A stretch of 64,000 nucleotides of DNA, from contig CM055320.2 in assembly GCA_029255685.2 (NCBI GenBank), forward strand, positions 12,758,614 to 12,822,613, written 5' to 3'. The position numbers and the translations under genes are program-made. This document shows, piece by piece, positions 35,001-47,008 of this stretch. Position 1 is the first letter of the stretch; each line of letters opens with the position of its first letter. Source of the stretch: Silene conica (Eukaryota > Streptophyta > Magnoliopsida > Caryophyllales > Caryophyllaceae). The notes under the pieces were generated by a model that was not told where the DNA came from, did no database searches, and worked only from the letters and a program-made list of their open reading frames with translations.

Positions 35001-36127
35001 ATCACGTATGTTCCCTTTGAGACTGCAGCAACACGTGCTCCATTCCCGACACGCAGGTCAACCTCACCCTTGATGAAGGGTTCTTGGTTTCGGAGGCCCT
35101 GCACATGATTACATAGATGAGAACCACAACCAGTATCTAGTACCCAAGTTCCGCAACTTGCATGGTTAATCTCAATCATGTGAATAAAAGAAGAAGAAGA
35201 CATACCAACAGGAGTAACGCGGCCTGCTTTAATGTCCTCGCGATACACGGGGCATGAGCGCCTCCAATGCCCAGTCTTGTGGCAGTGGTGGCATTCCATG
35301 CTAGTATCCTTGCTCTTTGTCTTGCCCTGTGAATTGCTCGACTCACCTGGCCCACTCGTAGTAAATCCTGGTTTCTTGAACCTGGGCTTACCTACTGCTA
35401 GGTCGCCCTGAGCTTTAGCCTTCCCTTTACCCTTTCCCTTACTGGAGATCATGAGAACATCCTGCTTCACGCTCCCACTTAATTTCAGATCCTTCTCGGT
35501 CTGTACGAGAAGGGAGTGGAGCTCATGAGGAGTCTTCTTCATGTCGTTCATGTAGTAGTTGGCCCTAAAGAGGGCGAACCCATCATGAAGCGAATGAAGC
35601 ATTCGATCAACGATTATGTTCTCACTGATCTTGCAGTTTAGGGTCTCCAGTTTCTCGATATTCTCAATCATGTTGAGAATATGTGGGCTAACAGCTTGGC
35701 CCTTCTGGAGTTCCGCCTCAAAGAAGCGACAGGTATGCTCATAAGAAACGATTCTCGGAGCTTTCGAGAATTCGTTAGTGAGCGTGGTGAAAATCTTGTT
35801 TGCACCATGGGATATGAAGCGTCTTTGCAAATTTGATTCCATTGCATAGATGAGTACGTTCTTTATCGCACCCGCTTCCATGACGAAGTCGCTATGAGCG
35901 CGAACTTCGTTGGCTCTAGCTCCAGTTCCTGGGTGTGCCGGAATGGGCTCAGTTAAATACTTAAGCTTTCCGTCAGCAATGGCAGCATTCCGTAGTGCTG
36001 CCTCCCAGTCAGAGAAGTTTGACCCATCATTTCTCAGTCTAGTAGACTGATTCATGGAGTCCATGAAGGCTTTTAGCCAGGATTCACGTGCTAGCTTGGC
36101 ACTTGGCATTGGGTCTTCACCAGCCAT
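32096..36127 (-). CDS. Copia gag-pol polyprotein
   Basis: A single 1,343-residue frame. In order it shows a copia gag region (about residues 1-250), a CCHC zinc knuckle (CHHCHKTGHWRRSC), an aspartic protease (WVLDTGCGSHLC), an integrase with an HHCC zinc domain (HCRMGHIN ... CESC) and a DDE core (IHTDVCGP, SDRGGEY), a reverse transcriptase with YVDDILL, and a C-terminal RNase H (YADASFQTD). The start ATG is preceded by a long leader with the primer-binding site. The product would make the particle and copy and integrate the element. The length and domain set fit a complete copia polyprotein. Confidence 0.95.
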   Translation of the reverse strand: MAGEDPMPSAKLARESWLKAFMDSMNQSTRLRNDGSNFSDWEAALRNAAIADGKLKYLTEPIPAHPGTGARANEVRAHSDFVMEAGAIKNVLIYAMESNLQRRFISHGANKIFTTLTNEFSKAPRIVSYEHTCRFFEAELQKGQAVSPHILNMIENIEKLETLNCKISENIIVDRMLHSLHDGFALFRANYYMNDMKKTPHELHSLLVQTEKDLKLSGSVKQDVLMISSKGKGKGKAKAQGDLAVGKPRFKKPGFTTSGPGESSNSQGKTKSKDTSMECHHCHKTGHWRRSCPVYREDIKAGRVTPVGMSSSSFIHMIEINHASCGTWVLDTGCGSHLCNHVQGLRNQEPFIKGEVDLRVGNGARVAAVSKGTYVIQLPSGFELFLYNCYYVPSLSKNIISVSALDKLGFSFVIENNSCIFSLHNMIYGKAVSMNGIYVLDQTTEILHVNNKRLKVGDKDQTYLWHCRMGHINEKRVKQLIQNGAISPFDFESYGTCESCLIGKMTRISFKGVGMRAADLLGLIHTDVCGPMSINAREGYRYFITFTDDLSRYGYVYLMKHKSEFFDKFKEYQNRVQNQLGRKIKALRSDRGGEYLSHEFDQHLKDRGIVLQLTPPGTPQLNGVSERRNRTLIDMVRSMMSHTVVPDSLWGYALLSAALILNRSPSKAVDKTPYELWKGTVPNLSFIRVWGCEAYVKWRHEDKLGPRSVKTYFIGYPKGTFGHYFYSPTEQRVFVAASATFLEKEFLENKSSNRTFELSEVQEPTTEQPLEETVPSTETAVDIPEEPRRSGRVYIPPDRYIGMVEEHDIDDVLLLEGNEPTTYKGAMISSDSKLWLEAMQSEMDSMYENNVWDLVDLPAKVRPLQCKWLYKIKHAVEGQQDIHKARLVAKGFTQVPGLHYDEIFAPVVMLRSIRIILAIAAFHDYEIWQMDVKTAFLNGYLEEELYMVQPEGFIDPAHPKKVCKLKRSIYGLKQASRSWNHRFDQVIKENGFIRSVEEPCLYIKSSGSKIVFLVLYVDDILLIGNDIPLLSSVKAWLKNHFQMKYLGEAQRILGIRIYRDRSRRMLSLSQESYIDKILERFSMTNSKKGFLPMTTGLHLSKSQEAKTLEEKERMSRIPYASAIGSIMYAMICTRPDVAYALSMTSRFQAHPDEPHWMAVKNILKYLRRTKDWGLTYGGDSTLCATGYADASFQTDRDDSKSQSGFVFTLNGAAVSWKSSKQSVTSDSTTESEYYAASEAAKEAIWMRQFLQGLSVVPSSNDPITVYCDNKGVIFQAKEHKSSNKARHVQRKAHLTRDYVEQKEIFIDKIATDDNIADPLTKALPRDKHGGHIHFMGIRCVPKL

Positions 36128-37854
36128 TAGTTATACAGCAGTTTAATTGAACGTGTTCTACACTGAAAAGAAGATAAAACAAAACCATATAAGCAACTTA
36201 TTGTTGTGATTTAAGTCTATATTAAATTGAATTTAAACTCGTAGACTCATGCATTTATATAATTGATCTCCCTCAAGAATTATATAAACGATCCCAAGAC
36301 TCAATTTCCGTATATTGATAAGCCCACAGCTTGGCTAATTCCACTGTTGGAACTCTTGGTCGATAGATTTCTGTAAATCCTATCTATTAGTCCATCTCAG
36401 TCGCTAGATAGTATCGAGTGACCATGATGTTGAGATAAAAATAAATCATCTGTTCCCACTTACCTGACGTAGAAGGGGTCATATTATGCCTACCGACGAA
36501 GAAGGGATTCATGGGAGTCTGATTTATAAAGACTATTCTCAATTTTTGGTTATACGAGGAAGACCCCATCAACTTTTATTTATTCATTTTAAGTGAACTA
36601 AAATCTTGCATAAGCGTGAATGAATGAAATAAAGTGATGGCTTTGCATATGACACGTGACATCTGTATTGTCACAGAAAACTAACGCGTAACCTCTACAT
36701 GAGTCAGTTTTCAGGCATGTTATAGGTGGTTTGGTTTTAGGCGGAATATGATGCAAGCTATTATCGACGAAAGCATAAAATAAATGCAATAAACGTAAAT
36801 AAAAGTCCTAGTGTGGCCTATCCTACCAAAATAAACATAAAACAACTTGGAATCCACCGTTGGACCCTAGAAGCTTGTCTTGATGTTCCATCTTGGTCCT
36901 TGCAGCGGGAGTGAGCATCCGGTTTCCGTCTTTGGTCTTCACAAAATTACTAATTTAAATTACAAATATAACCCTATTTACATTCTAATTTAAATACAAA
37001 AGTAATTACATGGCAAAAACCCAAAACGGAGATACAAGATCACAAAATTACAAGCAAGACTGTGTTCCATCATTACGGTAACACAATCTACTAAGGCCAC
37101 ACTAAGTTACAACCGTTTGCAAAAATTAAATACGTTATTGAAAGCATTCAAGGCATTCACAAGACGATAAATAAAATGCATCAACTAAAATTAAAATTCA
37201 TTCATGACATAATACTGTTATTATGATTAACAAACTTTTACCAAACCACCTTTTAGGATTAAAATTATGCGATTATACCGTTTTAACCACTTTAATTTTA
37301 GCAAGTTTATAATCCATTATCTTAAACCGTTTTAAAATAATATGTATCAATCAAGGGTGAACCGATTCACAAAAATGATATACTATTTCCGTATACAGTA
37401 TATCATTTTAGGCCATGTGAAAATATAAAGACAAGTTATTTTCGAGAAAAGACAGCCTGAAACAGGGACACTCGATCGAGCATCAGGGACACTCGATCGA
37501 GTATCAGTGTCACTCGATCGAGTGCAGCATGGCTCGATCGAGTGATTGTTTAAAACGCAAACGCTGCACTTTTAAAATCAAAATAAGTTTATACCTTTGA
37601 TTTAAAACGTGTAAATCATGAATAAACAACAACAAAAGATTCACATATTGCTAAAAATATCGATTAATTAACAATATGCAAATAAGAATCGAAAACAAGA
37701 TCGATCACAACCTTAAAAACATACGCACGATGCCTGGTACGGGGGCACTCGATCGAGTGCTACAGAGACTCGATCGAGTGTCGAGGCAGAAAGTTCCGAT
37801 TTTCAAAATTTTTAAACCTTATGAAAAACACAATTGTAAAATTTCATGGCCTTA
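36128..37854 (-). other. Copia leader (5' untranslated region)
   Basis: About 1.7 kb between the primer-binding site and gag, without a credible frame. The notable content is CTCGATCGAG palindromes at 37471, 37492, 37513, 37533, 37748 and 37769. Confidence 0.8.
37471..37778. repeat. CTCGATCGAG palindromes, 21-bp spacing
   Basis: A run of four palindromes starts at 37471, 37492, 37513 and 37533 (spacings 21, 21, 20), and a pair starts at 37748 and 37769 (spacing 21). The intervening bases vary, so the palindrome and the distance are what is kept. They lie in the copia leader near the primer-binding site. Confidence 0.9.
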
Positions 37855-37867
37855 GGCTCTGATACCA
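37855..37867 (-). promoter_or_regulatory. Primer-binding site of copia element
   Basis: The minus strand reads TGGTATCAGAGCC two bases from the 5' LTR, complementary to initiator-Met tRNA. Confidence 0.92.
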
Positions 37868-37869
37868 CT

Positions 37870-38846
37870 TGTGGGGAATGAAACATGTATTCGCCCTAAA
37901 CTTGCAGGATTATAATGAAAATTACAGTCGTGAATATGGTCATAAGATTAAAAAGACATGAAAAAGAGTACAACCTTTAGTCCTTGCGCGAAAGGCCTAA
38001 CAACAGGAATTAAAGCAAATTCCCTCCTATAACTTGCACCCAAGACTTAGATTGAGACGATGTCGCGTGTGCTAGAAATCCTCTCCAACTGCCTTGCAAT
38101 ATAGGGAGAGCCTTTTTGAGTTTTAGATGTGAGATCTGGGTTATGGGAGAAGAATGCTCTCAAACCCTAATTTTCTTTGAGATTTGTTTTACAGTGAAAC
38201 AAGAGTAACCTGACATAAGGAGAAGTCTCCTCCTTATGTACCACTCGGCCGAATTTTCGAATAGGGTAAGAGTGGGCTTTCCACTCTTACCTTATTCTGA
38301 TTCGTGATTCGACCCATTTAGCTATAAGTTATTCACGGGATTTTAAATTATAAATCGTACACTTGTTATCAGATATTAATGCAGTCGATGTATTAATAAT
38401 GGTCTGATAAAATTACGATATTGTATAATTGCCCAAATTAATATAATTGTTTATATTAATACGCGAATACAATATTTAATTAAATATAACCGTTTATATT
38501 TAATTTACGAATTAATCATGTAATCTGTATTAGCTAAAATTATTTAATCCGTATTAAATAATAATCTCAACATCTTAATACCTCTGACTAACTGTTTAGT
38601 CATATCCGGCATAAATGTGACTGTATTTTCATACCTTCACATCTCTCAAACGTGTCCTATAGGTGTGACGTATAGGGACCAGTTGATCACCGCCATCCGT
38701 ATGACAATAACGTCAAACTTATCTAGCAAGCCAACCGTTATTGATAAACGTGGATCAACTGATAAAAATACTGAAGTATGCCCTTGTGATCCTTTAAGAG
38801 ATTTAGTAAGTCATTGTACTAACTGTCAAGGACACCAGCCCCAACA
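37870..38846 (-). repeat. 5' LTR of copia element
   Basis: Matches 30256-31231 with about seven differences. It is followed by the TSD TCCTT. Confidence 0.92.
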
Positions 38847-40318
38847 TCCTTTTACTCCAAGAATTTGATCTAGAGATAAGAGACAAGTCGGGGTCGGAGA
38901 ATGTAGTTGCGGACCACTTGTCTAGATTGACTTTTGAAGATCATGGTTTGCATGATAGGGATGGCCCGATCAATGAATGGTTGCGTGAGGATAGCTTGAT
39001 GGCAATAGGCAATAAGTTGCCTTGGTTTGCGGATCTTGCCAATTATCTTGTCAATGGCTTTATCCCGGAGGAGTTGGAGGCAAGGGATAGGAGAAAGTTG
39101 AAAGTGGATGCTAAAAGATATTTTTGGGATGATCCTTACCTTTTCAAGAAGTGTGGGGATGGACTCTTGAGGAGATGCGTGTCCAAGGAAGAGGGGCTTG
39201 AAATTGTGGATCGGCTTCATAACTCCGCCTATGGAGGGCACTTGGCGGCTTCACGGACTATAGCCATAGTTCTCCAAGGAGGGTTCTTTTGGCCTTCTAT
39301 GTGTAAAGACATTCACGATGTAGTTAGATCTTGTGATGCTTGTCAAAGGTCGGGCAACATCGGTAAAAGGAATGAGATGCCCCTAAAAACCATCTTGGAG
39401 ATTGAGTTGTTTGATTGTTGGGGGATTGACTTCATGGGACCTTTCCCCAATTCATGTGGGAATGAGTACATCTTGGTAGCCGTCGACTATGTCTCGAAAT
39501 GGATAGAAGCGGTTGCCTCCCCCACCAAGGACTCCAAGGTAGTGGTAAAGCTCTTCAAGACCATAATCTTTCCCCGTTTTGGTGTACCCCGAATTGTGAT
39601 AAGTGATGGAGGTTCCCACTTCCGGAAACACACATTCAAAGCCCTTCTAGCCTCTTATGGAGTGACCCACAAGGTAGCACTTGCCTACCACCCTCAAAAT
39701 AGTGGGCAAGTGGAGCTCTCAAACCGTCAAATCAAGGCTATCCTAGAGAAGGTGGTGCAAAAGAACCGGAAAGATTGGTCCCAAAAATTGAATGATGTGC
39801 TATGGGCTTTGAGGACGGCTTACAAGACGCCTATAGGAATGACTCCCTACAAGCTTGTGTACGGGAAAGCATGCCACCTACCGGTGGAGCTTGAGCACAA
39901 GGCTTGGTGGGCCTTGAAAGAGATGAACTTCGACTTAGATATGGCCGGGGAGAAAAGATTCTTGCAAATGAGTGAGCTTGAGGAGCTTAGATATGAGGCT
40001 TATGAGAGTTCAAAACTCTATAAGGAGCAAACGAAGAAGTGGCATGATGCCAAGTTAATGAAGAAGAATGTGAGCATAGGAGACCTTGTTCTCCTGTTCA
40101 ATTCAAGAGTCAAGAATTTTCCGGGAAAACTTAGATCACGATGGTTCGGGCCCTTCAAAGTAATGGATATTTCACCTCATGGGGCCTTTGAACTTTGGAG
40201 TGAAGGCGGTGGCACCTTCAAAGTCAACGGACATCGGATAAAGCGTTATTACCAAGGAGATTCCAAAGGGACCGTAGAAGTTATTGATCTCGGGGACCAA
40301 CTCCCCGAGGAGGATTGA
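38847..40318 (+). pseudogene. Element B integrase region
   Basis: Resumes B's pol after the copia insertion. It has the zinc-binding HHCC part ([10 protein letters not shown] ... [10 protein letters not shown]), the catalytic core ([26 protein letters not shown]), and a C-terminal region with GPFKV and HRIKRYY. No chromodomain is apparent, which fits Athila better than a chromovirus. It ends EED before a stop at 40318. It is a fossil piece. Confidence 0.88.
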
Positions 40319-41376
40319 TTTCAAGGAAGTTTGTTCATGAAAGGTTTGGTGGAGTCACTTAATAACCACCGGTTGTAAGTATTAGTTTTCTCTCTTTCAA
40401 GTAGTTTGCATGTTAGTTTAATGGTTAGTTCGATTTTTAGTTTAATTTTTAGCTTGCATGAGAGATTTGGATGTGTTTGTTGCTTATTTGTGGTTATTTC
40501 TTGAGTATAGTCGGAGGATTATAGGCAAAACCGTTGTTGGCAAAGTCGATTTTTATGTTCAATTAAATTATTTTTCGAAATTGTGTACAGGTACTCCCAG
40601 CCGGCCTACCGGCCGACGGTCACATACCGGCTGGGAGGACCTGGACACATTTCTGTTTTTGATGGTTTATTTGGACAGATTTCAGATTTTGCATCCCCAG
40701 CCTGCACCTAACCGGCAGCCGGTCAGCCGGCTCAGAGACATATTACTTGTTCAAAAATCAAAATTTCAAAGGAAGCTTGATTCCCAGCCGGTAGGCCGGC
40801 AGCCGGTAGGCCGGCAGCCGGTCCACCGGCTGAGAATCATGAGTTGTGAACCAATATCGAAGAGAAGGCAAAGGAGAAGCATCCCCAGCCGGTCGGCCGA
40901 CAGCCGGTCCGCCGGCTGGGAGTTTTTGTAAGTGAAGAAGCTGAAGAAAAAGAAGACGAAGAAGGAACCCCAGCCGGTCGGCCGGCAGCCGGTCCGCCGG
41001 CTGGGAGTTTTTGTAAGTGAATATTGAAGAAGGAGAGAAGGTTGAAGGAAAAGCTGAAGACGGATTTTGAGCCGGTCGGCCGGCAGCCGGTCCGCCGGCT
41101 CAGAATCAATGCCTTAGAAAAAATTTCGAAAAATCGAAAAAACCAAACCCTAACTCTCAGCCGGTCGACCGGCGGCCGGTCCCTGACCGGCTGAGAGTGT
41201 TCTGTCGCGTTTTTTAAAAGCTCGAACTCCCTCATTTTTTCCTCATTTCTCTTCATTTCTTCTTCTTTCTTCCTTATTTCCTCCTCCCCCTCTCATCCCT
41301 TACCTTCAAAAACCCATCAAAACTCTACCAAATCAAAACCCCCTTCACTCCCTCATTACCTCACCTCAAAATAGCC
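40319..41376 (+). other. Element B spacer with palindrome cassettes
   Basis: Non-coding spacer between integrase and the downstream ORF region. Seven CCGG-type cassettes lie at about 40598, 40696, 40782, 40884, 40969, 41070 and 41158. They are then followed by a CT-rich stretch (41230-41370) like a leader for the next ORF. Frames at 40458-40931 and 40837-41256 are cassette translations. Confidence 0.75.
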
Positions 41377-43154
41377 ATGTCTGGAAGAACGGAAAGGAGG
41401 TCAAAGTCAAGGCATGACCCGAGTGTGGAGCAAGAAGTGCAGAATGTGATGGATAGTAGCAACATTGGTCCGGATCCTTGCTTTCCCGGCCTCCAATTTG
41501 CTACCATAAAACAGAAAGGTAACTTCACTTACTTTAAACATCGCCCCCTTCATCCGTCTAGGTTCATTAATAGGGCAGGTTTGAGGGAGATTGGGATTGA
41601 GAAAATTACTGCGGAGTTGTTTGATGGTTTGGGGATGAAGGCATTGTATGAAACTAGACGGGTTCACACTTCCCCTAGATTGACTTGAGAGTTTTTGAGC
41701 TCCCTTGTAGTTACTAAGAATCGGAATTTAGGGAAGGTTGCTTTCTTGGAATTTCGTTTAATGAATAGGGAGCATCGTCTTACGTTGGAGGACTTCGGTC
41801 TCATTTTTGGGCTCAACGGAAAATTGCCCATTAAGCCTCCGGAGGGCTTTGATACCGAGGCTATTTGGACCGCCATAACCGGGTTAGTAAGTGATAGAAC
41901 TAAGAAGAAACCGGCTAATAGGGTGCATTTGGCACCGATTAGGATTTGGCATAGGTTCATGGGGTGGACCGTCTTCTCTAGGGATGAGCCTCACAATTTT
42001 ACCACCACGGAGTCGAGATTTTGGGGTGTTACTTGGTTAGTGGGCCGAAACTCAATATTGCTCACCACATGGCCCTTCACTTGAGTAGGTTGGCATCCCA
42101 ACCTCAGCTTACTACCCCCATATGTGTTGGGGGGATGGTCACTTTGATTGCCAACGACCTTTGTCAAAGGCATTTTACAGTGGACTTCATTCAGGGTGAG
42201 AACGTGCTATCTCGCCGGTACTTACAGAAGGCTTTGGGGTGGATAAAGTATAACCCCAACGATCGTAATGAGTATTGGCAGATTCGCGTGGATAATAAGT
42301 TCAGGAATTCGGTGCCCTTGCCAAACACCGAGAGGATGAGAGTTGTGCCAGGGAAGCCCTCATACCTCCTTGATATTGAGGTGGACCCCGATGAGCTCCC
42401 TCCCGATCAGCGTGCTCCGAGAGTGTATGCCCGAGATAGGACGGGTACCACCACATCTGACCTTCCATTTCAGCAGTTTCAGCAGCCCTCCGTTACCATG
42501 CCCCCTTTCCAGAGTGGTCCTTCACACTTTCAGGGATCTACATCCGGCTCCGGTCCTTCTACTCAGTCTTATGCCATGCCTCAGGACCTCATTGACTTCA
42601 TGGCCCGGGTTGATTTGGGCATGAAGAAGGCGGCAGACCTTGCTGACGAGCGCCAAGCTTTGGCGGATGAGCGGTATAGGGACTTGTCTTATAAGCTTGA
42701 TTACATATACCATGATCAGGCCTATGGGCAATTCCCCAGCTATGACCAGTCTGTCCGCCATGGACTTCATCATGAGGACTGTGGTCGCCCATCTTACTAC
42801 ATGCCTCCCGAGAAGGGATATGTGCCTCCAGAGGGGCGTTTTTTCAGGGAGATCAATGTTACTCCGGGTTATTTCTGTAACCCGATCTTTCCCCCCAACT
42901 TCCGTGGGGACGTGGACTCGGCACCCCGCCCTTAAGGGCTCCCTTCTCCCCATGGCATGTTTGGTGATCCGGGAGCTAGTGGCTCGCACGCCTCTCCCTT
43001 CCGTGATTTCGTGACCAATCCGGGCGACTACATAGCGATTGATGGCAATGAAGATGATGATGATGATGGCAATGGAGAAGGTTTCGAGTCGGATGATCAT
43101 TTTGATGAGTTACCACCTTTGGAGGTGGTTGGTGATGGCTATGCTCCCCCTTGA
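41377..43154 (+). pseudogene. Element B downstream ORF region (Athila env-position ORF)
   Basis: Begins MSGRTERRSKSRHDPS and includes LEFRLMNREHRLTLEDFG, the kind of segment found in the extra Athila ORF located after integrase. That ORF is sometimes called env-like by position. Further on it has a Gln/Pro/Ser-rich part and an acidic tail (EDDDDDGNGEGFES). I see no signal peptide or clear membrane segment, so envelope function is not supported. The region is broken and of no known activity. Confidence 0.65.
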
Positions 43155-44809
43155 AAAATCCAAAGCAAGTAACTCCCTTAATCCAAATTTCACTTTAGTT
43201 TGCATTTTACTTCATAGCATGCATTTAGAGTAGTTAGTTTAGTTTAGTTAGTTTGTTTTAGTTTTCTATTCATGTTTTCACATCATTAGTTTAGTTGCAT
43301 ATAGTTGCATTCATTTAGATGCATTAGATTTCCATTTTGTATCATATTGTCACATATAGTTTGCATACATGTAGATTAGAGCATTTAGTTTGCATTTAGT
43401 CTAGTTTTTAGTTTTTCTTTTCTTTTGTTTCTTTTTGTTTTTATTGCTTTCATAAAAATCAAAAATCCTAAAAAAAAAATTGAAAAACCAAAAACCTTCA
43501 AAAACATGTTCTTTATTTTCCGGTTTTCCTCCTCACATTATGCATATAAATAAGTGTGGGGAGGAAGAACCGCTTATTTCAAAAATACAAAAACAAGTTT
43601 TTATTTTCTCAAAAAATTCAAAAAAGCCAAAAACATGTTGTTTTCGTTCTTTTTCTTCATTTCCCCCTTGCACTTTGTTCCATTGAGGACAATGTAAATC
43701 TTAAGTGTGGGGAGGGAAAATATCCACTTTGTGAATATTTGTTTGCTTTTGTAAATATGAAAAAACTTCAAAAATACCAAAAAAATCGAAAAATTTCAAA
43801 AATTTCAAAAAATATGTTCTTCATTTCCTTTGTTTTAGTTCTTTGTTTGCCTTGTATATATATGTTTGTTGGACTAACAAGTTGCAGATATGACGACAAC
43901 CCGAGGTATTAGGAGAATGAAGATGTTTGGTATACTCTTTCCTACTTCTTTCTCCCCCTCCCGATTTCTTTTTATGTTGATATCATGAAGGAGAACGGGA
44001 TTTTTGTGCCTTGGATGTTTCTTCGGGGAACTTGTGGTTGTTGTGGTTGATGTGCTGTTAGTTTAGCCTTCTAGTTGTTGCATGTTTGTTGTATTTGTTG
44101 TTATTTTGCTTTTGTTTCACATGCCTTTTCATGTTCATAGTTTTGTGAATATGTGTTAGTCGGTTTTTCCGTTTTTGCTTTTGTTTGTAAATATGCATAG
44201 GAGGTTGAATAGTGGAGGATATATGCCGTCAATGATGATTTTTGTCTTGCTTGTGTCTTTCCCCTCCTAATAGCTTGCACCGTTGATGTCACCTTGTTAG
44301 GGTTCTTGCTTGCAAGGACCCGGAAGTCTAGGCTTAATGACCAAGTTTCGACCACCTTGTGAGACCGTGTTAGACCTTGACTCGACCTAGGACTGACATT
44401 AGCTACTCAAATGTGAGGATAGAGCCTCCTTTATAGTCGGTCCGTCAAACCGACTCAGTTTAGGATTGTGAGTAGTCCTCCTTACGTGGTGTGTTATGTC
44501 TATACGCATAAGTATGGCGCTCATTCCTTATTTCCGTGATTAATGTTCATGTGCGTGTGAGACAACTTTTGTTCCAAATAAATCAACTTCACATTTGTCA
44601 AATTAGCCTTGTTTTGACCCTTGTATCTTATTTCCCTTTTGTTTAACCACTTTGAGCCTTAACCTTTTCATTTGGCCTAAACTACTAAATGAACTACATC
44701 CCAAAAACATCCTTCCTTGATCAAGAATGATTGCTTTTGTGGTGTTTTGTTAGTGGTAGAGTCGGGAATTTAGATGCCGGTTGGTGGCTTCTTCCGTTAT
44801 GGTAGTTAC
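43155..44809 (+). other. Element B 3' region, left of insertion C
   Basis: T-rich and A-rich non-coding DNA. The purine motif AAGTGTGGGGAGG occurs at about 43551 and 43703, and a variant (AAGTGTGGAGAATTC) sits directly before the 3' LTR at 54133. The first two therefore look like extra polypurine-tract copies. Small frames (43480-43912) are low complexity. Confidence 0.7.
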
Positions 44810-46858
44810 TGATGCGTGCCTATTTTATGATATTTTACATCTATTTTTACACGCATTTTGTCGCTCATTTACGATGTTTTAGCATTTATTTCCCAACAAT
44901 TGTCTACTTTCGTATTTTTATGCTCTTTTGCAGATTTATGCGGAAAAGGGACGATTTTATACCAAATTTATGCCCTCGGGACTTTTTCATGACTAAGGAC
45001 AAGAAAGAACGAAGCCTAGCGCACATTTCAAGGCCTAAAGATAGCTTTAACAAGCAAAGAATCGATCCACGACATTGCAGCCTGTTTCAAATGGCTATAT
45101 CTCGAGTTCTAGAGCTGATAATGGAGTGATTCCAGTTGGAGGTGAAAGCTTATCCTCTTAGTTTTCAACGCCGCGAGAATCGCTTGATTACGATAAGTAA
45201 CGAAGAAATGGCAGCTGTTTTAAGATCGACGCGCGCTGCAGTCCCGACAATCAGGTCGACCGACCAACAAAGTAGGTCGACCGACCACAGCACTGACCCA
45301 GAAGTTTCCGCAAAGCCCATTTAAGTTATTAGGTCATTAAGAGGTCGACCGACCCAAAAAGTAGGTCGAACGACCGACCCACTGTGTTTCCGCGATTTTT
45401 ATTACGGGCTTTGCTCCTAATCTTGTAATTAGAACTTATTTAAGGAGACCTAAAACTCGAAAATTAGGTCAAGCAGTCCATATTAGTCAAAACTCCATAG
45501 TTAGAGAGAAGATTTTATTCAAGTTTTCATCTTTGTTCTTAGATTTTCCAATTAAGTTGTAAGTTTGCTACAATTCAATCTTTCCTTTTCAATTATTCTT
45601 GTTGTTCATCTTATTGTTGTTTCTCAATTCATGTTTCCTCTTTATTATCATCTTTAATTATGTTAATTCCTTTGATATTCTTAATTCTTGTTATTGTTAA
45701 TTTTATGATTGAGATTATGCATAGCTAATTCTTGTGATTAGGAATTAGGGGAACCATGGTAAAAACTTGATTTTGATAGTTTTATGATTAAATTACCAAT
45801 CCCCCATTGTTGTTGGTAAACTAATTCTTTTAGATTGAAAGATTGTTAGGATTAGTTTAACAACAACTTTGGGATTGCCCTTGAACGAAAGTTTAGTGCT
45901 TTTCTAGGAACCCTAAGACCGTAAGGATTGGGTAGAATATTGACCTAAAGGTTTATTCTTTGTTCCTTGGTATTGTGTTATTTGATTATTTTACCTTTCA
46001 TTAACTTGTTTTAACCATGGGGAACCGAAGTTCCTAATCTCCTTTTTCCCTTATTTTAATTTCCTTTATTATTATTGCATGTTTAGATTAATGTTCTTTA
46101 TAACTTTCATGTTTATTCCTATTTTTATTATTGTTCCAGTAACTATGAGTAGGTAAATTTCATATGTTAGGATGTAGGGAGTAAATATGCATAGGTAGTA
46201 TAATTCCCGAATCAACATGTCGCAGGCAGGAAGTCGACCGACCACCATTATAGGTCGGCCGACCGACTCGTGTTCGAATTCCATTTCGCTTTTATTTGTA
46301 GACTATAATAACCTACAATGAGACCAAAAGGAGACTTGTAGGATGTTAGTATTGACCTACCCAAGATTGAGAGATTTGGGAAGGGCATTGGTTTACATCT
46401 TAAGACGGATAGGTTACTTAAGACTGAAAGGTTTGTGACCTAGAATTTAGGAATCACCCTTATTGTTGACACCCAATAATTGTGAGACCTAGGAACTAAT
46501 AGCATAGACCGAAAGGAGCTATTAGGTAGCATAGACCTAAAGGATATGTTACACCCCTTACGCGACTGCAATACATGTTGACTTAGGATTTATATTATCT
46601 TAGTTGTTTATTACCCAAACATCCTAGCATCTCTTTTATTATATTTTTATTCTCCTCTTTATTTACTTGTTTTATTTTATTCTTGTTTTAGACCTAGCAA
46701 CAATCAATCAAACCCTCTATATTATTGTTACTTAATAGATTAAAAATTAGCAAACAAAATTAACCTTGTCTCTCTGTGGTTCGACCCTTACTATCACTAT
46801 CTATAGTTTTAGTTTGGTTTATAAATCTTATCTTTGACACCCACAACGACGGGTATCA
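44810..46858 (+). repeat. 5' LTR of element C
   Basis: TGATGCG...GTATCA, matching 50827-52876. It holds palindrome pairs at 45254/45275, 45343/45364 and 46232/46253, each pair exactly 21 bp apart. Short frames such as 44812-45129 are repeated in both LTRs and are not supported as genes. Confidence 0.92.
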
Positions 46859-46863
46859 AATTT

Positions 46864-46881
46864 TGGCGCCGTTGCCGGGGA
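46864..46881 (+). promoter_or_regulatory. Primer-binding site of element C
   Basis: TGGCGCCGTTGCCGGGGA, five bases inside the 5' LTR, is the Asp-tRNA-complementary site used by Athila/Tat-type gypsy elements. Confidence 0.9.
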
Positions 46882-47008
46882 GACGGTATAATTTTGTTTG
46901 TTAATTTTTAGTTTATTTTTCTTGTCTTAAGGAACTTCGGTTCCTTAAGACCGTTACTTACCTTTTCTTCTAGTTTTGTTTCAGAAGACAGGTTTTTGAG
47001 AGGAAGAC

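Larger units (their letters stand above)
30256..38846 (-). mobile_element. Ty1/copia retrotransposon, looks whole
   Basis: The LTRs (30256-31231 and 37870-38846, about 976 bp) run from TGTGGGGAATG to CCCCAACA on the plus strand. The TSD is TCCTT (30251-30255 and 38847-38851). An initiator-Met primer-binding site, a polypurine tract and one long minus-strand gag-pol frame are all visible. About seven LTR differences in 976 bp (about 0.7%) point to roughly 0.3 million years at a commonly used plant rate. It lies antisense within element B between RNase H and integrase. The integrase-before-RT order identifies copia. I do not assign a lineage. Confidence 0.93.

Noticed and set aside
37471-37778. 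CRISPR-like regularly spaced repeats
   Set aside because: The repeats are 10-bp palindromes with 11-bp spacers inside a plant copia leader. Neither size nor context fits CRISPR.
41377-43154. A true retroviral envelope gene
   Set aside because: It only occupies the env position. I see no signal peptide, fusion peptide or membrane anchor.
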